NCBI RefSeq assembly: GCF_002285635.2
Contig: NZ_CP023049.2
Span: forward strand, 3,906,001-3,970,000
Direction: 5' to 3'
Source: Chryseobacterium piperi
GTDB taxonomy: Bacteria; Bacteroidota; Bacteroidia; Flavobacteriales; Weeksellaceae
DNA: 64,000 bases
Position 1 is the stretch's first letter. Each line of letters begins with the position of its first letter. Below the pieces are notes generated by a model, which was given only the letters and a program-made list of their open reading frames with translations, ran no database searches and was not told the origin of the DNA. This document shows positions 17,010 to 25,963 of the stretch, piece by piece. Made by a program: the position numbers and the translations under genes.

Positions 17010-18788
17010 TTAGAATTTTAATTTCTTGGTGATTACCTTTCCGTTTTCCAGTGTTGCCCTTACGGTTACAACAATATTTTTCGCATTTAACGGAATAGTA
17101 GACTCTAGAGATCTGAGATTAGACTGAGTAATGAGTACCCTTCCCGAAGCATCATAAATATTTAGAGAAACGATTTTCACATCACTTTTTACATACACTG
17201 AATTTTCTACTTTGGAGATATCAGCTAAAATTTCCTGAGTCTCTTTGGTAGATAAGGTACGTGGCTGTATGATCACAGAATAGTCTTCAACCTGTCCATA
17301 TCTTGGAGTATAGCATGCTGTAACTGCTGTACCGTTGAAATCCCCAATCACTCTCATTCGTAAAGGAGTGTTAGTGACAGCGTTGGATGGAGGAGTTACC
17401 GATGCTGTAGCCACTGAGTTATTGGCTACGTTGCTTTGGTTAAGAACCAGCTCTGTTGTTTCATTGAACTGGCCATCGTTGTTATAATCAATGTATGCTT
17501 TAATAATATGGGCATTACTTGTTCCCGGTGCCACGGTAAGAGTGGTGGCAGTTCCGGCTTGTATTGTGGTTTTAGAAGTTCCTAAACAATAGTTACCTGT
17601 AAAATTCTCATAAAAATTATTGGCAGCTGCTTTGTAGTTGGCTGAATAATTATTGATGCTTCCAAATTGAACAGAAGTAACTCCAATATTAAAGTTTCCA
17701 GGATTGGTAATAGTGGAAGGAGTACAAGCGGTTACTAAGGATACTGAATTATTAGCCGGTGTTCCATTAGCTGCCGGAGAATTAATCAAAGATTGTCTGT
17801 ATTGAAGAAGCTGAGCGGTTGCTCTGTCAGATTGCCCCTGTGTAAAAAGATCCCTGAAGCAGAAGGTATAAGACATAACATTTCGTTCTCCGCCGGCATA
17901 CAGCTGATTTGTACATGGATTAATTTGTCCTGTCTGACAGGTATAGGGAACTGATGAATGGTAAAGGCTTTTCATAGGTTCCGTATCACATACTAGATCT
18001 CCCTGAAGCGTACAATCCGTATTAGTAGGACAGGCTCCCGTAGAATCGTTAAACCCTTCATGGGTATGGCGTAATCCTAATGCATGCCCGAATTCATGAG
18101 CCAGAGTTTGCGCATTAACTGCGGATGCATTGGTTGACATAAAAGAATAGTCATTACTTCCACCGGGATAATAAGCGAAACCATTTAATGTTCCTGCATT
18201 AGAAGCTAATTTTTTAACAACATAAATATTGTAATATTTACTGGTATCCCACATGCCCAGGCTCGTAATCTCAGATGCTGTTACTGCATTGGCTGTATTG
18301 TCGTTGTTGACACCGCCGCTGACATATTTAGGCAGGTTGGATGCATTGATTCTATTGATCCCATTCGTGGAGTTACAACTGGGATCAATCTTGGCAAAAA
18401 CAAATTTTACGGGTAACTGGGCGCTCGAGGATGACATTCCGCTGGATGAGTTCCCTGAGAAAACCCCGTTCGTATAGTTTACCCAGGCAATGATATCGGC
18501 ATCAGATTTATTATTGACAGAACCTACAGGACTACCGTCTCCTACGACATGGACAACGATAGGGATCTCGTATATCTGATTTTTATTTAGAGTCGATGCC
18601 AGTTTTCCACTTTTGATGAGCTTTGACAATTCTAAATTAAATGCATCATCTTGTGCTTTTTGTTCGGGAAACCTCTGATAATGCTTTTTCATTAACTCAT
18701 CAGTTCCACATTCAATGATCTCAGTGTTCTGTGAGTAAAAAGGGGACCATGATATACCCAGAATAATAGAGAATAATAGTTTTTTCAT
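17010..18788 (-). CDS. Secreted M43 (pappalysin/cytophagalysin) metalloprotease with GEVED domain and T9SS sorting domain
   Basis: This 592-residue secreted protease starts with a signal peptide. The M43 zinc site H231-E-F-G-H235-A-L-G-L-R-H241 is complete, and a downstream VMSYTFC segment supplies the Met-turn. Residues about 400-510 form a GEVED domain (AYIDYNNDGQFNE). The last about 75 residues are a type A T9SS sorting domain with the VxSLNIYDASGR pattern and a basic KKLKF end. It is therefore expected to be exported through the outer membrane by T9SS and act on extracellular proteins. It stands alone. Confidence 0.95.
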   Translation of the reverse strand: MKKLLFSIILGISWSPFYSQNTEIIECGTDELMKKHYQRFPEQKAQDDAFNLELSKLIKSGKLASTLNKNQIYEIPIVVHVVGDGSPVGSVNNKSDADIIAWVNYTNGVFSGNSSSGMSSSSAQLPVKFVFAKIDPSCNSTNGINRINASNLPKYVSGGVNNDNTANAVTASEITSLGMWDTSKYYNIYVVKKLASNAGTLNGFAYYPGGSNDYSFMSTNASAVNAQTLAHEFGHALGLRHTHEGFNDSTGACPTNTDCTLQGDLVCDTEPMKSLYHSSVPYTCQTGQINPCTNQLYAGGERNVMSYTFCFRDLFTQGQSDRATAQLLQYRQSLINSPAANGTPANNSVSLVTACTPSTITNPGNFNIGVTSVQFGSINNYSANYKAAANNFYENFTGNYCLGTSKTTIQAGTATTLTVAPGTSNAHIIKAYIDYNNDGQFNETTELVLNQSNVANNSVATASVTPPSNAVTNTPLRMRVIGDFNGTAVTACYTPRYGQVEDYSVIIQPRTLSTKETQEILADISKVENSVYVKSDVKIVSLNIYDASGRVLITQSNLRSLESTIPLNAKNIVVTVRATLENGKVITKKLKF

Positions 18789-18946
18789 AATGTTATTGAT
18801 ATTTTTATTGATTTAAGTGATTAAATTAATAAAAATATCAATAACAGGAGAATTATTTAAAATAATAATCCAGAGTTGATAACTAACTTATTCCTGGCTC
18901 CAGTCCAATTTTTTATTTCAGAATAAATTCCTTTTATAGATAATAA

Positions 18947-21310
18947 TTAGAATTTAAAACCAATACTGAAATATGCCCTCCAGAGATTCAGTACATCATT
19001 TCTCGATATATTGATGTTGATAGGTCCTAGAAGAGATTCGTATCCCAAATTAAGCCCATAACCGATAAGTTTGGTATTGCTTTTAAAAGGGGAGAGTTCA
19101 TCGCTTACCGCAGCGTAATGAAATGATGGGGTGAGATAAAGCTTGTGATAAATTCTATATTGAACTTCAAGGCCAACTTTGGCAACAGAATTTATAGGGA
19201 TTTCTTTTTGCCTGAATCCATTAAACTCTGGGCTCATCCCGTCAAAATTGTATTCGCTCCCCCCAAGGTTAAATTTTTGATTGAGAAAAAAGTAAGGGGC
19301 ACCGTCTGAAGGTCCCAGGGTTTGAGGCGAGAAGCTAGTTCCTAAAAATGCGTTGGCTTTTATGGCAAACCTCTTACTCAGAGGTAAGATATAGTTTTCA
19401 TTTAAAGTAAGGCTAATAAGATTTTTGGGTTTGTAATATTCTTCGGACCCGGGATTCAAATAATCATACAATTCAGGCTGTATTTGTTTCAAATCATATA
19501 ATCCGTACTGATCTCCAAAATAGTATTTGGTAATAAACTGTAAATTGTTTCCTGAAGTGGGATAGTATCTTTTATTAAAATTGTTTTGGTTGAATTTAAA
19601 AAACAGATCGAGATTCGTGTGATAATATACTTTCCTGCTGTATAAATCTGTAAAGGTCTGGCTGATCCTGTCAACCGACCTATTCAATTTTTCCGCATTA
19701 AAGTTTAAACCGAACGATGCCACGGCATTAGGATGAACAGAATAATTGATGGCTGTGCTGGCTTTAATGTTTCTGTAGATATAGTTAGGGAAAAATAAGT
19801 TATTGCTAGCGTCGTGATTGTCGGAAAATCTTAAGATAAGGTCATTACTTTTTAAGAAAGAAATATTTCCTTCCAAACTTACCCACCAGCGATAGTCGGT
19901 ATCCAGAAATTTTTGAAACTGTAGACGGGCCTTGAAACGTTCAGAGATATCCACAGTGGCCAATGCCCGGAATTTTCCTTCAGCATAATCACGGTAGGTA
20001 TAGTTGAGGATAATTCCTACAGACTGCTCATTATCATAATGAAGTGCTAGTTTAACGGCACTTTGTGCCGCTCTTTTTACGAAAATATTCATAATCAAAC
20101 CATCTGGGGAGTCCGTATAAGTGTAATAAACCCTGTCATACTGTTTCATCCCGAAAACCCTGTCGATAGCAGCATTGATTGTCTTGGCATCATAATATAC
20201 ACCTTCTTTCAGTCCCATCAGGCTTCTGATTGCCTGGATTTCTGATGGGTTACTTATGGGAGTTCCGTTATCTTCATTGTAGGTGAACTGTATAGTAGGT
20301 TTTTTAACTTCTTCAATCAGTTTGTGATCATAAATAATACCCAGCCTTTTTTGTTCATTAGCAAGAGCTACAAATTCCGGAAGATGTCTTTTTGCTTCCT
20401 GCTCACCGATTTTAATGATCTCTTTATATTTTCTGAAATCTTTGGTAGTAATATCGTTAAGAGGAGTGACAAAATCGACCATAATATCAGACATTTTCTT
20501 TTGTTCATTAAAATCCTGAACAGAATGGAAAGCATGGGTCTGGTAAATCATTTTCATAGGATTTTTGATCTCTTCTTTGGTGAAAAGTCTGAATCCTGTG
20601 TAGCCTCCGATGACATATTCAGCTCCCATATCTTTTACTTCCTGTACCGGAAAATTTCGGTCTAATCCTCCGTCTACAAGCAATCTTCCATCGATATATA
20701 CGGGTGCAAAAGCTGCAGGAATAGCTAAAGTAGAGCGGATAGCCAATGCGAGAGATCCTTTTTTCTGCATCACAAGCCCTCCGTTAACGATGTCTGATGA
20801 GGTGAGCTCTACAGGGATCGGCAGCTTACTGAAATCATTGATATGTTTTGCGGGAAAAGTAAGGTTATTGAGTACTTCACCCATGTATTGACCTTCTATA
20901 TAAGAATCGGGTAATGATGGCTTTCCGCCGATGATCGGAAACTCAAGGATATATTTATTGTACTCGTCCTTTTCGCTGATGTTGATTTGGTTATAAGGAA
21001 TTTTATTGCTTAGAATTCTTCTCCAATTCATTCCATATACCATCTCCTTTAATTGTTCGCCATTGTATCCCATACCATATAATCCTCCAAGAATACCACC
21101 CATACTGGTACCAGTAATATAATCTATCTTGATGCCAAGGGAATCGATGGTTTTTAAAATTCCGATATGGGCAAATCCTTTTGCACCACCCCCACTGAGT
21201 GCCAATCCAAATTTCGTATCTTTAGTAATAGGGGTTGGCTTTTTTATTGAATCTTGTGCATAAAAGAAAGAGAACAAGGATAAAAGTAAAGCGGTAAGGA
21301 ATTTTTTCAT
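18947..21310 (-). CDS. Patatin-like phospholipase with C-terminal outer-membrane barrel
   Basis: This 787-residue protein has a signal peptide, then a patatin domain with oxyanion loop G-G-G-A-K-G (residues 40-45), nucleophile elbow G-T-S69-M-G-G, and catalytic D-G-G near 215. After a POTRA-like segment (about 330-420) the rest is rich in alternating aromatic beta strands and ends in a phenylalanine (SIGFKF), as in BamA/Omp85-type barrels. The layout matches PlpD-like type V secretion proteins, which cleave phospholipids. Function in the outer membrane is inferred from architecture. Confidence 0.93.
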   Translation of the reverse strand: MKKFLTALLLSLFSFFYAQDSIKKPTPITKDTKFGLALSGGGAKGFAHIGILKTIDSLGIKIDYITGTSMGGILGGLYGMGYNGEQLKEMVYGMNWRRILSNKIPYNQINISEKDEYNKYILEFPIIGGKPSLPDSYIEGQYMGEVLNNLTFPAKHINDFSKLPIPVELTSSDIVNGGLVMQKKGSLALAIRSTLAIPAAFAPVYIDGRLLVDGGLDRNFPVQEVKDMGAEYVIGGYTGFRLFTKEEIKNPMKMIYQTHAFHSVQDFNEQKKMSDIMVDFVTPLNDITTKDFRKYKEIIKIGEQEAKRHLPEFVALANEQKRLGIIYDHKLIEEVKKPTIQFTYNEDNGTPISNPSEIQAIRSLMGLKEGVYYDAKTINAAIDRVFGMKQYDRVYYTYTDSPDGLIMNIFVKRAAQSAVKLALHYDNEQSVGIILNYTYRDYAEGKFRALATVDISERFKARLQFQKFLDTDYRWWVSLEGNISFLKSNDLILRFSDNHDASNNLFFPNYIYRNIKASTAINYSVHPNAVASFGLNFNAEKLNRSVDRISQTFTDLYSRKVYYHTNLDLFFKFNQNNFNKRYYPTSGNNLQFITKYYFGDQYGLYDLKQIQPELYDYLNPGSEEYYKPKNLISLTLNENYILPLSKRFAIKANAFLGTSFSPQTLGPSDGAPYFFLNQKFNLGGSEYNFDGMSPEFNGFRQKEIPINSVAKVGLEVQYRIYHKLYLTPSFHYAAVSDELSPFKSNTKLIGYGLNLGYESLLGPININISRNDVLNLWRAYFSIGFKF

Positions 21311-21374
21311 TTTGATAATATTACTTCTGGATCAATAAAAGGCTACTTAGTTTTTTTATGAAGCAGTGATCTTG

Positions 21375-21989
21375 CTACCGTTTTTTAAAACTACAGAATG
21401 TGAAATTTTGGGTAGTGCCGAAAGGGGTTATATGATCTGATGAGGTACATTTTATTGTTTCGAAGTGATTTTCAAATTGTTTTTCCATAGACTCTTCACT
21501 ATACTGGCGAATGGGCAATCCACTGCATTGAGCGGGACCGTTTTTGGAAAAAGTACCAATCACCATAAACTGATTGATGCTTTTTTCGGCAATTGCAAGA
21601 TATTTTGAAATTTGGTCTTGTTCTGTCAGAAAATGAAAAGCAGCTCTGTCATGCCAGATATCATAATGGGTTTCAGGCTCAAACTCCGCGATATCTGTTG
21701 CGATGAAGGTTACTTTTTCAGCTCTGCTTCCTAATCGCTTTTTAGCCTTTTCCAAAGCTTTTTCGGAAATATCTAATACGGTAATATTATGATATCCTTC
21801 ATCAAGAAGAAAATCAACAAGATTACTGTCACCACCTCCGATATCAATGATACTGGCATCTTTGGAAAGACCAAAAGAAGAGATGAAATCAAGCGAAACC
21901 TGAGGTTTTTCCTGTGTCCAGCTTACCTGATCCGGGCTCTTGGTTTCATAGACCGTTTCCCAGTGACTTTTATCGGTTGACGAACTCAT
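21375..21989 (-). CDS. Class I SAM-dependent methyltransferase
   Basis: This 204-residue protein shows the SAM-binding motif I (IIDIGGGDSNL, about residues 44-54), an acidic residue after the second strand (VLDISEKALE), and an N-terminal WETVYETKSPDQVSW segment. This WE-x-x-Y N-terminus is common in small unassigned methyltransferases and in thiopurine-type enzymes. The substrate is unknown. It lies alone between the patatin protein and the sigma-factor operon, all on the minus strand. Confidence 0.88.
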   Translation of the reverse strand: MSSSTDKSHWETVYETKSPDQVSWTQEKPQVSLDFISSFGLSKDASIIDIGGGDSNLVDFLLDEGYHNITVLDISEKALEKAKKRLGSRAEKVTFIATDIAEFEPETHYDIWHDRAAFHFLTEQDQISKYLAIAEKSINQFMVIGTFSKNGPAQCSGLPIRQYSEESMEKQFENHFETIKCTSSDHITPFGTTQNFTFCSFKKR

Positions 21990-22063
21990 AATAATATGTT
22001 GAATTTAAACAGGAGCTAAATTACAAAAGACATGATGATAGAAGATATTTTATATCATTTTTT

Positions 22064-22657
22064 TTATTCTTTTAACTGTTTGTTAATACTTTCGAATTTT
22101 TTGATGAGCTCATTAAGCTTCGTTTGCTGTTTTCTGATCGTTCTGGGTCTTATATAAAACCAGTTGAATCCTACCCATAATAAGGTAATTCCATACGTGA
22201 CGATAGCCATTAAGAGTGTCACTCTTGAAGTATATTCATACATATATAAGCTGATTCCACCGGTTAGCATGATAAAGTATATATTGATCATGGTGGTTTC
22301 CATAAACCTTTGTTTGTTTTTCAGAATGTAAAGACTCTGTAAATATTCACTACTGGTTTGGGTATCATCTGTCTTATAAAAAAACATAAATAATTTATTG
22401 TAAGCAGCCAGATAAACAGCCATGGCTAAAATAGTCAGGACAATTCCGATTTTAGTACTGGTGAACTGTGGTTGATAATGAAACCAGATCAAACCGATGA
22501 AAATGCTGGTTGCGACTAATAAAACGTTGGTAATAACCAGTTTTCGTAAACTTTTGTTTTTGAAATGTTTTAACTTATTCAGTAAATCGTCAATGTTAGG
22601 CTTGTTTGACTTTTGCTGCTGCCATATATTTTTGAAATCGATATTAGTAGGTTCCAT
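22064..22657 (-). CDS. Membrane protein encoded with an ECF sigma factor (possible anti-sigma factor)
   Basis: This 197-residue protein has a soluble N-terminus of about 35 residues containing FKNIWQQQ, then four hydrophobic segments (about 38-60, 68-90, 118-140 and 145-165), and a basic C-terminal helix. Its start overlaps the sigma-factor gene by 14 bases, the usual place for an anti-sigma factor. It lacks a recognisable zinc-finger or RskA-type anti-sigma domain, so that role is inferred from position only. Confidence 0.75.
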   Translation of the reverse strand: MEPTNIDFKNIWQQQKSNKPNIDDLLNKLKHFKNKSLRKLVITNVLLVATSIFIGLIWFHYQPQFTSTKIGIVLTILAMAVYLAAYNKLFMFFYKTDDTQTSSEYLQSLYILKNKQRFMETTMINIYFIMLTGGISLYMYEYTSRVTLLMAIVTYGITLLWVGFNWFYIRPRTIRKQQTKLNELIKKFESINKQLKE

Positions 22658-23117
22658 TTTCCTTAAACTTTTGCGTTAACTTTTCTTTTATTCTATGAAT
22701 TTTTACCCTTACATTGGATTCGGAAAGCCCTATGATATTGGCTATTTCTGCCTGTTTTACTTCCTCCAGTTCCAATGAAATAATGATACGATCGGTTTCA
22801 GGAAGTTCTGAAATAAATTGGTAAAGAAGCTGAATCTCAGTTTCTAAAGATTCTTGTTTCTTTTCTTCCAAATTGAAGGGTAAGGAAGCCTTTATAAATC
22901 GTTTTTCTTTTTCTATCTGTCGTAAACAGTTATTGGATGCTATTCTGAAGATCCAGGTTCCTATATTGGATTCATTCCTGAATTTCGGCAGCTGCTGCCA
23001 TACAATAATAAAGGTTTCCTGTGCGAGGTCCTGTGCGAGCTCAGGATCATTGACATATCCCATGCACAAGCGGAATATCTTTTGCCAATAGAGGTCATAA
23101 ATTTTTTCAAATTCCAT
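22644..23117 (-). CDS. ECF-type RNA polymerase sigma factor
   Basis: This 157-residue sigma-70 family protein has region 2 (DPELAQDLAQETFIIVWQQL, about residues 23-42) and region 4 with a helix-turn-helix (QAEIANIIGLSESNVRVKIH, about 127-146). Region 3 is absent, as in ECF sigma factors. It shares one base with the upstream hydrolase stop codon and overlaps the downstream membrane-protein gene, forming a tight three-gene unit. Confidence 0.93.
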   Translation of the reverse strand: MEFEKIYDLYWQKIFRLCMGYVNDPELAQDLAQETFIIVWQQLPKFRNESNIGTWIFRIASNNCLRQIEKEKRFIKASLPFNLEEKKQESLETEIQLLYQFISELPETDRIIISLELEEVKQAEIANIIGLSESNVRVKIHRIKEKLTQKFKENGTY

Positions 23118-23968
23118 TATTGAGCGGATAAGAATTTATTTAATTGGGCAAAATACCATTCCTTATCGTCATACATGATAAAGTGTAACCCTTTGTTAGC
23201 GTATTGGAAATCTGCATTTTTCAGGTTTTTATACTGATCTTCAATAGCTGGTTTAAAATTAGTAAAATAAGACTCCAATAAAATAAGAGAAGGACACTGT
23301 ATATTTTTTATTTTTTCCCGTAAATCGGTGTTAGAAAAATCACAATACATGGCTGCAAAGGTTTTTCTATCAGATTTTATACTCCAGCCGATCACCGTTT
23401 CTTTCATTGTCGTGTCCGCTAAAAGCCTTGGGATAGCATTGTTTTGCATCTGGCGAAACTGTTCATCCGTCATGGATGTCATTTTCGTAATCATAGAAGA
23501 GCAGTCATTATTTTCTTTAGAAACAAAAGAGGGATCCATCAGGGCAGATAAGCAGGGTAATGCATCTACAATGATAATCTTTCCGATTAAATCAGGATAG
23601 TCTGCGGCAATAGCCAATGCTAAACCCCCGCCCATACTATGCCCGATAATGATAGGCTTTTCAATTTTGTGATCTTTAATATAAGTTGCAATGCCATCTT
23701 CCCAACTTTTGAAACTTGCATCAGGTTTTGGCTGAGCTCCTGCAAATCCAGCCATAGTTAAAGTATAGCACGTGAATGTTTTATCAAATTTTGCTGTTGT
23801 TTCTTTCCACACTTCTCCTGAGGAAGCAAACCCCGGAATGAAAATTAAAGCTTGTTTACCCTGTCCGGTTTTTTGCACTTCAAATGGATAAGATTTTGTC
23901 TGGCCAAATACATTGACACATAGAACCATGAATAATAATAAGATGGTTAAGAAGATTAGTTTTTTCAT
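23117..23968 (-). CDS. Exported alpha/beta hydrolase
   Basis: This 283-residue protein has a signal peptide (hydrophobic residues about 4-20, ending near FGQ) and an alpha/beta hydrolase fold with oxyanion segment FIPGF, the nucleophile elbow G-H-S-M-G-G, a likely acid residue in the SLILLESY region, and a final histidine in NKGLHFIMYDD. It is the first gene of the operon with an ECF sigma factor; the shared stop/start base implies translational coupling. The substrate is unknown. Confidence 0.88.
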   Translation of the reverse strand: MKKLIFLTILLLFMVLCVNVFGQTKSYPFEVQKTGQGKQALIFIPGFASSGEVWKETTAKFDKTFTCYTLTMAGFAGAQPKPDASFKSWEDGIATYIKDHKIEKPIIIGHSMGGGLALAIAADYPDLIGKIIIVDALPCLSALMDPSFVSKENNDCSSMITKMTSMTDEQFRQMQNNAIPRLLADTTMKETVIGWSIKSDRKTFAAMYCDFSNTDLREKIKNIQCPSLILLESYFTNFKPAIEDQYKNLKNADFQYANKGLHFIMYDDKEWYFAQLNKFLSAQ

Positions 23969-24109
23969 TTTTTCTAAGTTTTAATGGTTTATTTGCCTTT
24001 TAGATACAAGCCTTGATAAAATGTTACAAAATTTTTTAATTAATTAAGAATATTAACGGAAATGCCGATGAATGCTTGTTAATTCTAAAAAAAAATTAAC
24101 CAATAAAGA

Positions 24110-24226
24110 ATGGAAGAATACCTGATATGGGCTGCTTTGTCCTCATTTCGTGATGATTACCTATATTTTTTTTACAATTATTATGCTATCCCTACCATAA
24201 TAGGTATAGTTTTTGCAGCGTATTGA
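24110..24226 (+). CDS. Possible 38-residue membrane peptide
   Basis: The frame encodes MEEYLIWAALSS at the start, followed by an aromatic stretch (YLYFFYNYY) and a hydrophobic IPTIIGIVFAAY end. It sits in a 396-base gap (23969-24364) that otherwise holds only an A/T-rich leader and a C4T/AG4 hairpin near 24300-24320. Without homology or a clear promoter this is tentative. Confidence 0.25.
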   Translation: MEEYLIWAALSSFRDDYLYFFYNYYAIPTIIGIVFAAY

Positions 24227-24364
24227 AATTAATAAAAATTTAGTGAAGCCTGCTGTTTGTATTCAGAAATTCACTAAATTTAGTATGAATTCATAATTGC
24301 CCCTCGAAAATGGAAGGGGTGCTATGAATAAAGTTGAAGTTTTTTAATTAAACCCAAAATACCA

Positions 24365-24586
24365 ATGAATAATATAAATAATATACAAGATGAATTTCAA
24401 GTCCTAAGAGACGAATTGAGAAAGTTGAATATCGAAGTGAAAAAAGTAGTGAAAGTAGGAAATGGAAGTATGGACTTTCATGAGGTATTCTATAAATCGC
24501 CGAGATATGAAGAGGTAAAAACAATTTATGTGCAGCGTCACAATTTAGATGAGCTTATTGTCAAATTCAGAGAAGCTTATAGCTAA
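24365..24586 (+). CDS. Small hypothetical protein
   Basis: This 73-residue protein is rich in charged residues. A predicted helical N-terminus (IQDEFQVLRDELRKLN) is followed by a beta-like VKKVVKVGNGSMDFHEV segment. No domain is recognised. It is followed by a very strong terminator, and the spacing to flanking genes suggests a single-gene transcript. Confidence 0.65.
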   Translation: MNNINNIQDEFQVLRDELRKLNIEVKKVVKVGNGSMDFHEVFYKSPRYEEVKTIYVQRHNLDELIVKFREAYS

Positions 24587-24598
24587 GATAAAATAAAG

Positions 24599-24627
24599 GA
24601 CGCGCCACAGAATTTCTGTGGCGCGTC
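24599..24627. terminator. Strong bidirectional terminator
   Basis: GACGCGCCACAGA and TCTGTGGCGCGTC (24599-24611 and 24615-24627) form a perfect 13-bp GC-rich stem with a 3-base loop, between the convergent small gene and the MFS gene. Confidence 0.85.
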
Positions 24628-24649
24628 TTCTTAATGATCAATATATTTC

Positions 24650-25942
24650 TTAGTCCTTATTCAGTGTCGATGTTTCTTTAGTGTCTTTCATTCGGACATA
24701 AACAACCAAAGAAAAGAAAATACAGGCAGTAATGTACCAATAAAAATAAGATTCCATATCAGCCTGTTTCAGCCAAAGAGCAATATACTCTGCAGTTCCC
24801 CCAAAAATAGCAACCGTTAAAGCATAGGGTAGACCCACACCCAACGCTCGCACTTCTGATGGGAAGAGTTCAGCTTTCACTACAGCATTAATGGAAGTGT
24901 ATCCACTTACAATAATTAAAGCAGCCATAATTAAAAAGAAAGCTCCCCACATAGAAGTTGTGGTGCTCAAAGCTGTAAGCAAAGGAACAGTACATAGAGT
25001 ACCCAGGATTCCGAAGCCTAACAACAGAGGTCTTCTCCCGATTTTATCCGACAGACCTCCAAAAACAGGTTGAAGACAAGCAAAAATGAATAATGAGATA
25101 AAAGAAATCAGGGTAGACTGTTCTTTTGTAAGATGAACGGTATTTACCAAAAACTTCTGCATATAAGTCGTGTACGTATAGAATGCCAATGTTCCTCCCA
25201 AGGTTAATCCTACTACAGTAAGTAAAGCTTTAGGATGCTTAAGAAGTTCTTTAATCGTTCCTTTTTTCTTTTCATTCATGTCTTTTTTATTTTCAAACGC
25301 TTCGGTTTCATGAAGATTAGCTCTTAAGTAAAGTGCAATTACCGAAAGTGCGGCCCCGATGATGAAAGGAATTCTCCAGCCCCAGTCTTCCAGCTGAGCC
25401 TCTGTGAGAAGTACTTTTTGTAATACCAATTGAATTCCCAATGCAATCAGCTGTCCTCCGATGAGGGTGACATACTGAAAGCTTGAATAGAAACCTCTTC
25501 TGTCCTCTGTTGCCATTTCACTGAGATAGGTTGCTGATACACCATATTCTCCACCTACACTTAATCCTTGTAACAATCTTGCGATTAAAAGGAGGATAGG
25601 TGCTAAAATTCCTATGGTTTCATATGTTGGCGTAAGAGCAATAAGTAAGGAGCCGAATGACATCAGTAGAACAGAAAGAGTCATCGCTCTTTTTCGCCCT
25701 ATCTTATCAGCAATACTGCCGAATAGCCATCCACCGATGGGACGCATCAGAAATCCTACAGCAAATATTCCTGCGGTATTCATCAGCTGTGCATTAAGGT
25801 CGGAATCCGGGAAAAATGAATTGGAAAAGTAAATGGCGAAAGCTGCATAAGCATACCAGTCATACCATTCGACCAGGTTTCCTATTGAGCCGCCGACAAT
25901 GGCTTTGATCCTTTGGGCAGTAGTAATCGGAGTAGTATTCAT
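24650..25942 (-). CDS. MFS transporter, metabolite:H+ symporter family (organic acid type)
   Basis: This 430-residue protein has about 12 membrane helices. Between helices 2 and 3 it shows GSIADKIGRKRAM, and mid-protein GGLSDKIGRRPLL, the duplicated MFS loop motif. The N-terminal NLVEWYDWYAYA is typical of the KgtP/ProP/ShiA metabolite:proton symporters, which import dicarboxylates, citrate, shikimate or betaine. It follows a porin-like gene by 21 bases and a two-component pair further upstream, suggesting a regulated uptake unit for an organic acid. The exact substrate is not predictable. Confidence 0.92.
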   Translation of the reverse strand: MNTTPITTAQRIKAIVGGSIGNLVEWYDWYAYAAFAIYFSNSFFPDSDLNAQLMNTAGIFAVGFLMRPIGGWLFGSIADKIGRKRAMTLSVLLMSFGSLLIALTPTYETIGILAPILLLIARLLQGLSVGGEYGVSATYLSEMATEDRRGFYSSFQYVTLIGGQLIALGIQLVLQKVLLTEAQLEDWGWRIPFIIGAALSVIALYLRANLHETEAFENKKDMNEKKKGTIKELLKHPKALLTVVGLTLGGTLAFYTYTTYMQKFLVNTVHLTKEQSTLISFISLFIFACLQPVFGGLSDKIGRRPLLLGFGILGTLCTVPLLTALSTTTSMWGAFFLIMAALIIVSGYTSINAVVKAELFPSEVRALGVGLPYALTVAIFGGTAEYIALWLKQADMESYFYWYITACIFFSLVVYVRMKDTKETSTLNKD

Positions 25943-25963
25943 ATAAATAAGATATTAAATTTT

